A model generated the notes under the pieces. The model saw nothing but the letters and a program-made list of their open reading frames with translations. It ran no database searches and had not been told where the DNA came from. From contig JBLHGQ010000020.1 of assembly GCA_047614505.1 (NCBI GenBank), positions 1-32,995 of the forward strand: 32,995 bases of DNA, written 5' to 3'. This document shows, piece after piece, positions 14,086-22,977 of the stretch. The translations under genes were made by a program, and so were the position numbers. Each line of letters starts with the position of its first letter. The first letter of the stretch is position 1. Source of the DNA: JABDJL01 sp047614505. Its GTDB lineage: Bacteria; Pseudomonadota; Gammaproteobacteria; Xanthomonadales; SZUA-36.

Positions 14086-16224
14086 CTAAATCAGGCTCCC
14101 CAACTGAAATACCGCGAATGCACCAAGGTAGGCTACTCCTGTCATATATGTCCAGGCAAATAGTGGCCAGCGCCAGCTGTTTGTTTCGCGCCTAATGACC
14201 GCAACTGTAGCAGCACATTGCAGGCACCATGCATAAAAGACCATCAGGCCAAGTACCATCGGAAGTGTAAATACCAAACGACCATCCGGCCAGGTGGCGG
14301 CGCGAAGCTTTTCTGCCAGCCCGACGTCATCTGCTTCTGTGCCAACCGCATATAGTGTACCCATGACGGCGACAACGACTTCACGAGCAGGAAAGCCGGC
14401 AATGACAGCCGAAGACACCTTCCAATCCCAACCAAGGGGAGCGAATACAGGTTCTACAATGCGACCCATGCGGCCCAGATAACTTTGAGACATTTGTGCT
14501 GCGGCTTCCTGATGCGCTATTGACTGGCCGGCAGGTGCAGTTGTTGGCAATTGGGAGTCGTCCATGCGAGGGAAATAAGCCAGCGCCCAAACGATTACCG
14601 AAACAGAGAAAATGACTGTTCCTGCACGTTTTAGAAATATTCTTGCCCGGTCCAAAAGTTTGATTAATACAGTTTGGATGTTGGGCCTGCGAAAATCCGG
14701 CAGTGCCAACATGAATTGTGGCTTGGGGCCCTTAAGTGCGGTGGACTTCATCAACTTGGCGGTAAACAGGCCACCGATAATACCCAGTAAATAGAGGCCA
14801 AACAGAACCAGTCCCTGCAAATTAAACCAACCCACTGATAGAGCGGGAACAAAGGCCGCAATCAAAAGAGCATAAATAGGAAGACGCGCAGAACAGGTCA
14901 TGAATGGTGCTGCAAGAATCGTTGAAATCCGGTCCCTGCGATCAGGAATGACACGTGTTGCCATAATTGCAGGTACCGCACAGGCAAAACTGGAGAGCAT
15001 TGGAATTACTGACTGGCCGGAAAGTCCTACCTTGCGCATGGCCCGGTCCATCAAAAATGCGGCGCGAGCAAGGTACCCGGTATCTTCAAGAACTATGATA
15101 AACAGGAACAGAATCAGGATCTGCGGCAGGAAAATCACTACGCTGCCGACGCCGGCAATTATTCCATCTGATATGAAACTTGTGAATACGCCGACACCAA
15201 ATTTGTTGGTAACTGTGACGCCAAGTTTGCCGGCACCAGCATCAATCATATCCATTACTGGTGTTGCCCAGGAAAACACAGCCTGGAAAACGAGGATTAG
15301 TGTGACAAAAAACATCAATGTTGCAGGCCAGGGCCGGCTTAACCAGCGGGAGGTTCTGGCGCTTAATTTAGCCAGAATTGGAGCCTGTGACTGAACATCT
15401 TGCATAACCTTGCTTGCCCAGGCATATCGTTGTCTGGCTTCTTTGGCCTGGGGAAGAGACGAACCAAACAATTTTGTGCGAGTGTCTATGACCACTTGCT
15501 CGCCGATGAGTTGGTTTAATTCGCTCTCGGCGTCACTACCGGGATGTAACAGGCCCTGAATGACATCCATTCTGGGCATTCCTTGTCCCGAGTTTGTTGC
15601 CAGTGCCTGTGCGGTCTTGCTCAGTTCCGGCCAGGAAACGGGATACTCAGGTGGCGTGTTGCCCGGAAGAATGGCCAGTTGCTGTTTTAGTTTATCAATT
15701 CCCTGACCTGAGATTGCCGTCACCGGAATAACCGGTATTCCGCCTATATGTGCACTCAGGGCTTCAATATCGATTGATATCCCGTTGGCTATCGCTGCAT
15801 CAACCATTGTTAAAGCAACTATCATAGGTAACTGCATCTCAATCAGTTGCTCGACGAGATATAAACCCTGGTAAAGATGAGTTGCATCAACTACCACCAT
15901 CAGGCCTTCGGGAGCATCTGTATCGTGCATTCGACCTAGCAATACATCAACGGCAATACGCTCATCATTCGATTTCCCGCCCAGACAGTAAATACCTGGC
16001 AGATCAACCAGTTGGACTGCACTATGTTCTAATTCCGCGGTTCCGATGTGTTTTTCAACGGTTACACCCGGATAGTTGCCGGTGGTCTGACGCAAACCGG
16101 TCAGGCGGTTGAAAAGGGTGCTTTTTCCGGAATTGGGATTGCCTAGAAGTGCAATGGAGTGATTGGCTTTGCGCCTGATTTCAATCTTGGAAACAGGAAT
16201 GCCAACATTCCGGGGTTTATTCAC
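14086..16224 (-). CDS. feoB: Ferrous iron transport protein B
   Basis: 712 residues. The N-terminal G domain has the P-loop GNPNSGKST (28-36), switch I GNYPGVTVE (49-57) and G3 DLPG (74-77). The G4 position reads TMVD (139-142) instead of the usual NxxD. The membrane part holds the gate motif SSFACAVPAIMATRV near residues 409-423 and a CLQCAATVAVIRRET segment near 664-678. FeoB imports Fe(II) through the inner membrane. It starts with GTG, overlapping the feoA stop as GTGA, so the pair is coupled. No FeoC follows. It converges on rplQ across the shared terminator. Confidence 0.96.
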   Translation of the reverse strand: MNKPRNVGIPVSKIEIRRKANHSIALLGNPNSGKSTLFNRLTGLRQTTGNYPGVTVEKHIGTAELEHSAVQLVDLPGIYCLGGKSNDERIAVDVLLGRMHDTDAPEGLMVVVDATHLYQGLYLVEQLIEMQLPMIVALTMVDAAIANGISIDIEALSAHIGGIPVIPVTAISGQGIDKLKQQLAILPGNTPPEYPVSWPELSKTAQALATNSGQGMPRMDVIQGLLHPGSDAESELNQLIGEQVVIDTRTKLFGSSLPQAKEARQRYAWASKVMQDVQSQAPILAKLSARTSRWLSRPWPATLMFFVTLILVFQAVFSWATPVMDMIDAGAGKLGVTVTNKFGVGVFTSFISDGIIAGVGSVVIFLPQILILFLFIIVLEDTGYLARAAFLMDRAMRKVGLSGQSVIPMLSSFACAVPAIMATRVIPDRRDRISTILAAPFMTCSARLPIYALLIAAFVPALSVGWFNLQGLVLFGLYLLGIIGGLFTAKLMKSTALKGPKPQFMLALPDFRRPNIQTVLIKLLDRARIFLKRAGTVIFSVSVIVWALAYFPRMDDSQLPTTAPAGQSIAHQEAAAQMSQSYLGRMGRIVEPVFAPLGWDWKVSSAVIAGFPAREVVVAVMGTLYAVGTEADDVGLAEKLRAATWPDGRLVFTLPMVLGLMVFYAWCLQCAATVAVIRRETNSWRWPLFAWTYMTGVAYLGAFAVFQLGSLI

Positions 16225-16451
16225 GTGGGTATGTCATTGAGTTCGAATTTGATAGCCTGTTCGCGTCTTACCGATATTGATGCGCCATAAACACTCACCT
16301 CAAGTGGGTCGCCACCGATTGCAGTATTTTCAAACTTGACGTCGACGCCTTCGACCAGGCCCAAAACCATCAGCCGAACAATTTCGGGATTCTGTGTGTC
16401 TATCGCAGTAATATTTCCGGTTTGGCCCGGTTTTAAGTCAGCAAGTGTCAT
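16221..16451 (-). CDS. feoA: Ferrous iron transport protein A
   Basis: 76 residues when started at the ATG at 16451: MTLADLKPGQTGNITAID opens a small SH3-like beta-barrel, with LMVLGLVEGVDVKFEN and VSVYGASISVRREQA. This is the usual FeoA length of 75-85; the frame stays open to 16499 through a TTG start and an ATG at 16493, but that stretch lacks family resemblance and covers the probable operator. No strong Shine-Dalgarno is visible. FeoA is a cytosolic partner that supports FeoB function. Confidence 0.9.
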   Translation of the reverse strand: MTLADLKPGQTGNITAIDTQNPEIVRLMVLGLVEGVDVKFENTAIGGDPLEVSVYGASISVRREQAIKFELNDIPT

Positions 16452-16478
16452 GTTCTGAGCGCGCCATTTGTTGTGAAT

Positions 16479-16516
16479 GAGATGTATTCGCATTACCAAT
16501 ATTGAGATTGTAATGC
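16479..16516 (-). promoter_or_regulatory. Candidate feoAB promoter and iron-responsive operator
   Basis: GCATTAC (16490-16496) and GTAATGC (16510-16516) form a perfect 7-bp inverted repeat with a 13-base spacer that itself contains the palindrome CAATATTG. On the minus strand TACAAT (16512-16507) could be the -10 box, so the dyad would cover it. An overlapping 19-bp stretch on the minus strand (16497-16479) matches the Fur consensus at 12 of 19 positions by my count. Fur control of feo is well known in this class; the exact site is inference. Confidence 0.4.
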
Positions 16517-16585
16517 AAAAAACAACTCAAAACATAGAGCTGGATCAATTTCTTTGAAAGTAATGAGGGCGAGTGATTACAACGA

Positions 16586-17812
16586 TCAGAATGAAGAGGT
16601 CTCCCAACGACCGGATTTCATCACTGCTGTGCATGCATTGGGCTGAAAATGATATAGCCAATGATTGAGATCGGGAGCGTCCATCATGGCAATGTCGGCG
16701 TTTGAACCAACAGTCAGTGAACCAGCTTTTCCTTCCAGGCCCACAGCACGAGCTGCGATTGCAGTAGCACCCCGAAGCGATTCAGCCGGTGTCATTTTTT
16801 GATTGATACAGGCAAGGGTCATTGCCAGCGGCAGGTGAAAGCTCGGTGATGAACCTGGATTAAAGTCTGTTGCAACGGCAACTTCGACACCTGCTTCAAT
16901 TAGACGTCTGGCAGGTAGGTACCCCTGGCCAAGGTATAAGGAAGCAATCGGCAGGCTAACGGCAATGGTTCGGGATGCGGCCATAGCGGCAATTCCCCGA
17001 TCACTGATGTATTCAAGGTGTTCCGCGCTGATTGCGCCCATTTCCGCAGCGAGTTCCGCGCCACCACCGGAGCTGAGTTGATCAGCATGAACCTTCAATC
17101 CCAAGCCCAGATCTCTAGCCGTCGAAAGAATAGTTCTGGCTTCTTTTTCACTATAGGCACTGGTTTCCAGAAAAACATCACAATAACGAGCCAATCCACG
17201 GGAAACGATTTCGGGCATGAGTTCATTGCATAACAGGCTGACATACTCCTCCCGACGGTGGGTATATTCAGAAGGTATGATATGAGCACCAAGAAATGTT
17301 GCTACCAGTTCAATTGCGTGGCTTTGATTTAGCGCTGAATACACTTCAAGCTGTTTCAATTCGTTATTAACATCCAGGCCATAACCGGATTTGCATTCCA
17401 TGGTGGTGACACCCAAAGCCAGCGCCTGATCAAGAACACCCTTGGCCTTGGAGATGAGTTCATCCTTAGAAGCTGCCCGGGTTGCTGAAACAGTGCTGCG
17501 GATTCCACCGCCGGCAGCAGCGATTTCCTGATAACTCGCGCCACCAATTCTCATTGCAAATTCATCACCACGCCAACCCCCGAAACACAAATGTGTGTGG
17601 CAATCCACGAGGCCCGGGATGACCAGTTGGCTCTTGCAATCAAATGTTTCCAGATCGTTGTAGACTTGAGGTAACCGGGATTGCGGGCCGACCCAGGATA
17701 TCTGTTGACCCTCTACCACGAGCGCTGCTTGCTGGATTAACCCGGCATCCTGCTGGCTAGCTTCAGGAGGGCAGGTGGCAAGCTGACCGATGTTGTTTAA
17801 AACAATATTCAA
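16586..17812 (-). CDS. hutI: Imidazolonepropionase
   Basis: 408 residues, the usual length (about 400-410). It hydrolyses 4-imidazolone-5-propionate to N-formimidoyl-L-glutamate, the third step of histidine breakdown. The amidohydrolase metal site is visible: HTH at 72-74 in PGLVDCHTHL, His177, His242 in HADQLS, and Asp316 in TDFNPGSSPS. KSGYGLD (141-147) is a family signature. Translation starts at TTG, which overlaps the hutH stop as TTGA; no ATG near the family start is available. It is the last of the three hut genes, and no intrinsic terminator separates it from feoA. Confidence 0.96.
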   Translation of the reverse strand: MNIVLNNIGQLATCPPEASQQDAGLIQQAALVVEGQQISWVGPQSRLPQVYNDLETFDCKSQLVIPGLVDCHTHLCFGGWRGDEFAMRIGGASYQEIAAAGGGIRSTVSATRAASKDELISKAKGVLDQALALGVTTMECKSGYGLDVNNELKQLEVYSALNQSHAIELVATFLGAHIIPSEYTHRREEYVSLLCNELMPEIVSRGLARYCDVFLETSAYSEKEARTILSTARDLGLGLKVHADQLSSGGGAELAAEMGAISAEHLEYISDRGIAAMAASRTIAVSLPIASLYLGQGYLPARRLIEAGVEVAVATDFNPGSSPSFHLPLAMTLACINQKMTPAESLRGATAIAARAVGLEGKAGSLTVGSNADIAMMDAPDLNHWLYHFQPNACTAVMKSGRWETSSF

Positions 17813-19314
17813 ACCAATTGACCACTGACCGGCTCTGCAGCTTTTGCAAGTTCACCACTGCGTAGCAATTTGACGCAAATTTCCATGTCATTTCTGACTT
17901 CATAGTCTTCATGAGCGTGTGCAACGTTTCCACGTACCATTTCGAAGGCCTGTTGCACGCCCTTGCCCGGTCGCAGCGGTGCGCGAAAGTCCAGGGCCTG
18001 AGTAGCGGTTAGTAATTCAACCGCCAATATGTGCTCCACATTGCGTAACACACTCAAAAGTTTAATTGCACTGATTGAGCCCATGCTGACATGGTCTTCC
18101 TGGCCAAGACTCGTGGGGATTGAATCGACACACGCCGGGTGGCATAAAATCTTATTTTCAGAGACCAGTGCAGCAGCAGTGTACTGCGGGATCATGAAAC
18201 CGGAATTGACTCCGGTATCTTTCATTAACAATTTGGGTAGACCATCATGACCCTCGAGAAGCAAGTAAGTCCGGCGCTCAGAAATACTACCCAGTTCTGC
18301 CAGTGCCATTGCGGCAAAATCAAGGGCGAGCGCCAATGGCTGTCCGTGAAAGTTGCCACCAGAGAGAATATCCCCGTTCAGAAACACCAGTGGATTGTCG
18401 GTTACTGAATTGAGCTCGGTTTCAATCACCGATGTTGCAAAGGTGAGTGCATCCCGGCTGGCACCATGTACCTGGGGTACACAACGCAGGCAATAGGGAT
18501 CCTGAACCTTGCCGCAATCCCGGTGTGCGGCAAGTATCTCACTACCGTCGAGCAGGCTACGAATATTGGACGCTACGTCCTGTTGTCCCCGATGAGGGCG
18601 TAGCAGGTGTATTCGCTCGTCAAATGGTGCGGCACTACCTTGAAGGGCTTCCAGGCTCATCGCTGCCAGGATATCGACTTCTTTGAGTAATCCCAGCGCG
18701 CGGTGCAGTATGTGGGCACCATAGGCACTCATTAGCTGCGTGCCGTTTATCAGCGCCAATCCATCTTTTGCCTGGAGTTCAATCGGCTCCAGTCCGGTCT
18801 CCATTAAACGATCCTTGGCAGGTAGCTTTTGAGTACCTTCAATATTCCATATCTCGCCGCGACCAATTAATGGCAGGCATAGATGTGCCAGTGGCGCCAG
18901 ATCACCCGAAGCGCCAACACTGCCGCGACTTGGGACAAATGGCACCAAACGGTTGTTCTCCAGCGCAAGTAACAGAGCAAAGGTTTTTTCAGAGATACCC
19001 GATTGACCGAGGCCGAGCGAGTGAATCTTCAGTTGCAACATCAACCGGGTAATTTCCAAAGGAACCGGGTCGCCCACGCCACATGCATGGCTTAAAAGGA
19101 TATTGCGTTGCAGGCGCCCAAGTTCATCCTCAGGAATACGTTTGTCTGACAGCGCCCCAAACCCCGTATTAATCCCGTAATGAGGCTGCCCATCCTGAAG
19201 GGCTTGCTGAACAACAGCGCGTGACCGGGTGACTTTTGCTGAATTCATTCGTAAGCCGGCCATGCTCTGTGCCAGGTCTTCGTGTAGGTTTGATACTTTG
19301 ATTCTAGTGGTCAT
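17809..19314 (-). CDS. hutH: Histidine ammonia-lyase
   Basis: 501 residues (family about 510). It removes ammonia from L-histidine to give trans-urocanate. The Ala-Ser-Gly triad that cyclises to the MIO cofactor is at 135-137 in GSVGASGDLAPLAH, and the catalytic Tyr is Tyr46 in HYGINTGFG. The C-terminal QEDHVSMGS stretch is also conserved. The gene lies 7 bp after hutU and overlaps hutI by four bases. The MIO context and hut neighbours separate it from phenylalanine or tyrosine ammonia-lyases. Confidence 0.97.
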   Translation of the reverse strand: MTTRIKVSNLHEDLAQSMAGLRMNSAKVTRSRAVVQQALQDGQPHYGINTGFGALSDKRIPEDELGRLQRNILLSHACGVGDPVPLEITRLMLQLKIHSLGLGQSGISEKTFALLLALENNRLVPFVPSRGSVGASGDLAPLAHLCLPLIGRGEIWNIEGTQKLPAKDRLMETGLEPIELQAKDGLALINGTQLMSAYGAHILHRALGLLKEVDILAAMSLEALQGSAAPFDERIHLLRPHRGQQDVASNIRSLLDGSEILAAHRDCGKVQDPYCLRCVPQVHGASRDALTFATSVIETELNSVTDNPLVFLNGDILSGGNFHGQPLALALDFAAMALAELGSISERRTYLLLEGHDGLPKLLMKDTGVNSGFMIPQYTAAALVSENKILCHPACVDSIPTSLGQEDHVSMGSISAIKLLSVLRNVEHILAVELLTATQALDFRAPLRPGKGVQQAFEMVRGNVAHAHEDYEVRNDMEICVKLLRSGELAKAAEPVSGQLV

Positions 19315-19321
19315 GCATTTG

Positions 19322-20977
19322 CTATCCGTTGATCATTGGAAGGTCGACTCCACGTTCATTGGCTGTGGATATCGCTTCCTCGTAGCCGGCGTCAGCATGA
19401 CGCATTACGCCGGTGCCCGGATCTGCCGTAAGCACCCGTTGCAACCTCCGCTCTGCCATATCAGTGCCATCAGCTACGCAGACCATTCCGGCGTGCTGCG
19501 AGTAGCCAATACCAACGCCTCCGCCATGATGAATGGATACCCAGCTTGCGCCACATGCAGTATTGAGCATGGCGTTGAGCAAAGGCCAATCGGCGATGGC
19601 ATCTGAACCATCCTGCATTGCTTCGGTTTCGCGGTTCGGTGATGCAACGGACCCGGTATCCAGGTGGTCGCGTCCGATAACCAACGGTGCGTCAACTTTT
19701 CCTTTTTTGACCAGCCAGTTAAATTTCTCGCCTGCTTCTGCACGCTCCCCGTATTCCAGCCAGCAAATTCGAGCAGGAACACCCTGGAACTGAATTTGTT
19801 TCCGGGCTTTTCCTATCCAGCGATGTAAAGACTCTTTTTCAGGAAACAATTCAAGAATGGCAGCATCAGTTGTATAAATATCTTCCGGATTACCGGACAA
19901 GGCAGCCCAACGAAACGGGCCTGCACCCTTGCAAAAAAGCGGTCGAATATAGGCTGGAACAAATCCTGGAAAATCAAATGCCTGTGGCATGTTTCTAAGG
20001 TCAGATACCTGGCCTCGCAAGTTGTTTCCATAATCAAAGCAGATTGAGCCCTTTTGTTTCATATCCAGAATGGCCTGCACATGTTCAACCATTGAATCCA
20101 AAACACGTTCGTCATACTCCAACGGGCTGGATTCGCGCAATTTATCCGCTTCTTCCATTGTATAACCAGCCGGAATATAACCAGAACGTAGGTCATGAGC
20201 TGAAGTCTGGTCTGTCACACAATCAGGCACGATATTGCGCCTGACCATTTCGGGCAGTATTTCCGCGATATTACCTAACAAGCCGATTGAAACAGGCTGC
20301 TGTGCCTCGTCCAGTATTTTCAAAGCTTCATCGAGTGAATTAGCCTGCCGGTCGCAATAACCGGTTTCTACCCGCCGCTGAATTCGCCATGGGTCAACTT
20401 CTACGGCAATACAATTACCGTCATTCATGGTTACTGCCAGAGGTTGAGCACCGCCCATACCGCCGAGACCTGCAGTCACGACCAGTTTTCCGGCAAGACT
20501 GCCACCAAATTCCTGCCGGGCAAGCTCGGCAAAGGTCTCGTAAGTGCCCTGGACTATGCCCTGCGAACCGATATATATCCAGGATCCTGCAGTCATCTGG
20601 CCATACATGGTCAGACCCTTTGCTTCCAGGTCACGAAATACATCCCAATTACCCCACCGCGGCACCAGGTTTGAGTTAGCAATTAGTACACGGGGTGCTT
20701 CTTCGTGGGTATTGAAAACGCCCACTGGTTTACCACTTTGAATCAAAAGAGTTTCATCATTTTCAAGACGTTGCAATGTTGAAATGATGCGATGGTAGCA
20801 ATTCCAGTTTCGGGCAGCCCGGCCTGTGCCTCCATAGACAATCAGCTCATCAGGTTTTTCAGCTACATCCGGATCCAGATTGTTCATCAGCATGCGCATG
20901 GCAGCTTCCTGATGCCAGCCTTTGCAGCTTAAAGTGCTACCAATTGGAGCCTTGATTTGTTGCGATTTTCCGCTCAT
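19322..20977 (-). CDS. hutU: Urocanate hydratase (urocanase)
   Basis: 551 residues from the ATG at 20977, close to the usual 555. It converts urocanate to 4-imidazolone-5-propionate using tightly bound NAD. Signatures include YGGTGRAARNW, QMTAGSWIYIGSQGIVQGTY, the nucleotide-binding TAGLGGMGGAQPLA, DQTSAHD, and WVSIHHGGGVGIGYSQHAG. An in-frame ATG at 21022 would add 15 residues of unlikely sequence, and it overlaps a good -10 box, so I reject it. First gene of the hut operon; divergent from dsbB. Confidence 0.97.
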   Translation of the reverse strand: MSGKSQQIKAPIGSTLSCKGWHQEAAMRMLMNNLDPDVAEKPDELIVYGGTGRAARNWNCYHRIISTLQRLENDETLLIQSGKPVGVFNTHEEAPRVLIANSNLVPRWGNWDVFRDLEAKGLTMYGQMTAGSWIYIGSQGIVQGTYETFAELARQEFGGSLAGKLVVTAGLGGMGGAQPLAVTMNDGNCIAVEVDPWRIQRRVETGYCDRQANSLDEALKILDEAQQPVSIGLLGNIAEILPEMVRRNIVPDCVTDQTSAHDLRSGYIPAGYTMEEADKLRESSPLEYDERVLDSMVEHVQAILDMKQKGSICFDYGNNLRGQVSDLRNMPQAFDFPGFVPAYIRPLFCKGAGPFRWAALSGNPEDIYTTDAAILELFPEKESLHRWIGKARKQIQFQGVPARICWLEYGERAEAGEKFNWLVKKGKVDAPLVIGRDHLDTGSVASPNRETEAMQDGSDAIADWPLLNAMLNTACGASWVSIHHGGGVGIGYSQHAGMVCVADGTDMAERRLQRVLTADPGTGVMRHADAGYEEAISTANERGVDLPMING

Positions 20978-21013
20978 TATCGGTATGGGTCGCCTTCTTG
21001 AGTAAGGATTCCG

Positions 21014-21044
21014 ATTATACATCGCACACAGCCTTGGCTGTCTG
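21014..21044 (-). promoter_or_regulatory. Candidate hutU promoter with embedded dyad
   Basis: On the minus strand TATAAT (21019-21014) is a perfect -10 hexamer, with CAGACA (21044-21039, 4 of 6) 19 bp upstream. Between them lies ACAGCC-AA-GGCTGT (21041-21028), a 6-bp inverted repeat with a two-base centre. A repressor bound there would block the promoter. It does not match the HutC site type that I know from Pseudomonas (TGTATA half sites), so the regulator is unknown. Confidence 0.45.
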
Positions 21045-21059
21045 CTCTTCGTTGGGAAA

Positions 21060-21584
21060 ATGAACTATATGATTTTGACAAAAATTTCATTGAGAAGCTG
21101 GTATTTAGTCGCCGCAGTGTCTTGTGGCGGGCTATTGGGATACGCGCTTTATGTGCAGTATGTAGACTTTCTCGACCCCTGTCCTTTGTGCATCATTCAA
21201 CGCGTTGCATATATGTGGATAGGCGGCGTTGCTTTATTGGCGGCAATCCACTATCCAGGTAACAAGGGACAGAAAATTTACAGTTGGATGATGGTTCTCG
21301 GATCAGTTCTGGGAACAGCTGTAGCGGGTCGGCACGTTTGGATGCAACATTTGCCGGCTGATCTTGTTCCGGAATGTGGCCCTGGCTTGAACTATATGCT
21401 GGAGAACTTCCCACTGGGGGAAACCTTCCAAACGGTATTTTTCGGTTCTGGAAGTTGTGCGGAGGTAAAGTGGACATTTATTGGACTGAGCATGCCAGAA
21501 TGGTCATTGATCTTCTTTATCGGTCTGGGCGTTTCCACGCTTTGGTTTACCTTCCGGCGCATTAGTAGAGGTGCTAGTTTATGA
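21060..21584 (+). CDS. dsbB: Disulfide bond formation protein B
   Basis: 174 residues (E. coli 176), an inner-membrane quinone reductase that reoxidises DsbA. The first periplasmic loop has the redox pair Cys41-Cys44 in DPCPLC, the second has Cys106 (PECGPG) and Cys133 (GSCAEV). Arg48 in QR follows the first pair as in E. coli and is linked with quinone binding. Four membrane helices lie near residues 14-32, 45-63, 73-90 and 147-165. Divergent from hutU. Its stop overlaps the next gene as ATGA. No DsbA gene is in the window. Confidence 0.96.
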   Translation: MNYMILTKISLRSWYLVAAVSCGGLLGYALYVQYVDFLDPCPLCIIQRVAYMWIGGVALLAAIHYPGNKGQKIYSWMMVLGSVLGTAVAGRHVWMQHLPADLVPECGPGLNYMLENFPLGETFQTVFFGSGSCAEVKWTFIGLSMPEWSLIFFIGLGVSTLWFTFRRISRGASL

Positions 21585-22963
21585 AAATTGCACAACAAGA
21601 GCATTCAGAGACGGCAGCAGCTGAAGGCTGGAGCCCGCAATCCTGGGCAAATTATCCGGCCAGCCAACAAGCAAAATATCCGGATGCTGACGCGTTGGCT
21701 AAAGTTCTGGATGAACTGTCCACACTTCCGCCACTGGTAACTTCCTGGGAGATTCTAGCCTTACGTGAACAGATTTCCGAAGCCCAACGGGGGCATCGAT
21801 TTGTGCTGCAAGGCGGAGATTGCGCTGAAAGTTTTTCTGAATGTAATTCACAGGTAATTACCAACCGGCTGAAAGTTCTGTTGCAAATGAGTTTAACGAT
21901 GGTTCACGGGATGCAAATGCCGGTGATCAGAATCGGGCGATTTGCCGGTCAGTATGCTAAGCCGCGATCCAGTGATCTGGAGACTCGCGATGGTGTGACA
22001 TTGCCAAGCTATCGGGGTGATCTTGTGAACTCACCGGAATTCACCTCTGAGTCCCGTATTCCCGACCCCCGGCGCCTGATTCAGGCTCATGCCTGCTCCT
22101 CTTTGACGATGAATTTTGTACGGGCATTGGTCGACGGAGGATTCGCTGATCTTCATCATCCGGAGTACTGGGACCTGAGTTGGTTGGATCATTCCCCTCT
22201 GGCGCTTGAATTTGCAAACCTGACCAAAGAAATAGGTCGGTCAGTACGTTTTATGGAAACTATTTCCGGACAAAAGGCTGGAAACGTAAAGCGCGTGGAT
22301 TTCTACACCTCACACGAAGCACTTCACCTGCATTACGAGCAGGCATTGACCCGACAGGTGCCCAGACAGGAAGGATATTTCAACCTGTCCACACACTTTC
22401 CGTGGATTGGAATGCGTACCACCGCACTTGAGGACGCACATGTGGAATATTGCAGGGGAATTCGCAATCCAATTGGCATCAAAGTTGGCCCAAGTGTTGA
22501 GCCGGACCATTTACTGCGACTACTTGAAGTCTTAAACCCCGCTAATGAGTTTGGCCGCATTGTGCTGATTCACCGCATGGGAGCCGGCAAGATTGAAGAC
22601 CATCTTCCACCCCTGGTTAAGGCCGTTCTCGATTCAGGACACAGGGTTTTGTGGATTTGTGATCCCATGCACGGAAATACAGAGACAACTAGTTCAGGCA
22701 TCAAAACCCGCCGTTTCAGAAATATCATGGCGGAAGTCGAACATGCATTTGATGTCCATAATGCTATTGGCTCCAGGCTGGGAGGCGTGCATCTTGAATT
22801 AACCGGTGAAGACGTTACCGAATGTACTGGTGGTGCGCGTGATCTGGACGAGAAAGGCCTGGAACGCTCCTATAAAACCACTGTGGACCCGAGGCTGAAT
22901 TATGAGCAGGCGCTGGAGCTATCCATGTTGATTGTGCGTAAATATCAGCAACAGCTTAGCTAA
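21581..22963 (+). CDS. Class II 3-deoxy-7-phosphoheptulonate (DAHP) synthase
   Basis: 460 residues, the plant and mycobacterial type. It condenses phosphoenolpyruvate and erythrose 4-phosphate, the first shikimate-pathway step. Conserved elements: LQGGDCAESF near residues 76-85, RFAGQYAKPRSSD near 122-134, FYTSHEALHLHYE, RMGAGKI, WICDPMHGNT, and DPRLNYEQALE near the end. It is unrelated in sequence to the E. coli AroF/G/H type. Its ATG overlaps the dsbB stop, so the two are translationally coupled although their functions are unrelated. A phenazine PhzC role is less likely, since no phenazine genes are near. Confidence 0.95.
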   Translation: MKIAQQEHSETAAAEGWSPQSWANYPASQQAKYPDADALAKVLDELSTLPPLVTSWEILALREQISEAQRGHRFVLQGGDCAESFSECNSQVITNRLKVLLQMSLTMVHGMQMPVIRIGRFAGQYAKPRSSDLETRDGVTLPSYRGDLVNSPEFTSESRIPDPRRLIQAHACSSLTMNFVRALVDGGFADLHHPEYWDLSWLDHSPLALEFANLTKEIGRSVRFMETISGQKAGNVKRVDFYTSHEALHLHYEQALTRQVPRQEGYFNLSTHFPWIGMRTTALEDAHVEYCRGIRNPIGIKVGPSVEPDHLLRLLEVLNPANEFGRIVLIHRMGAGKIEDHLPPLVKAVLDSGHRVLWICDPMHGNTETTSSGIKTRRFRNIMAEVEHAFDVHNAIGSRLGGVHLELTGEDVTECTGGARDLDEKGLERSYKTTVDPRLNYEQALELSMLIVRKYQQQLS

Positions 22964-22977
22964 GGAAAGCCGGGGTT

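Noticed and set aside
14900..15394. 164-codon plus-strand open frame opposite feoB
   Set aside because: Antisense to the FeoB membrane domain, composition unlike a real protein, no ribosome-binding site.
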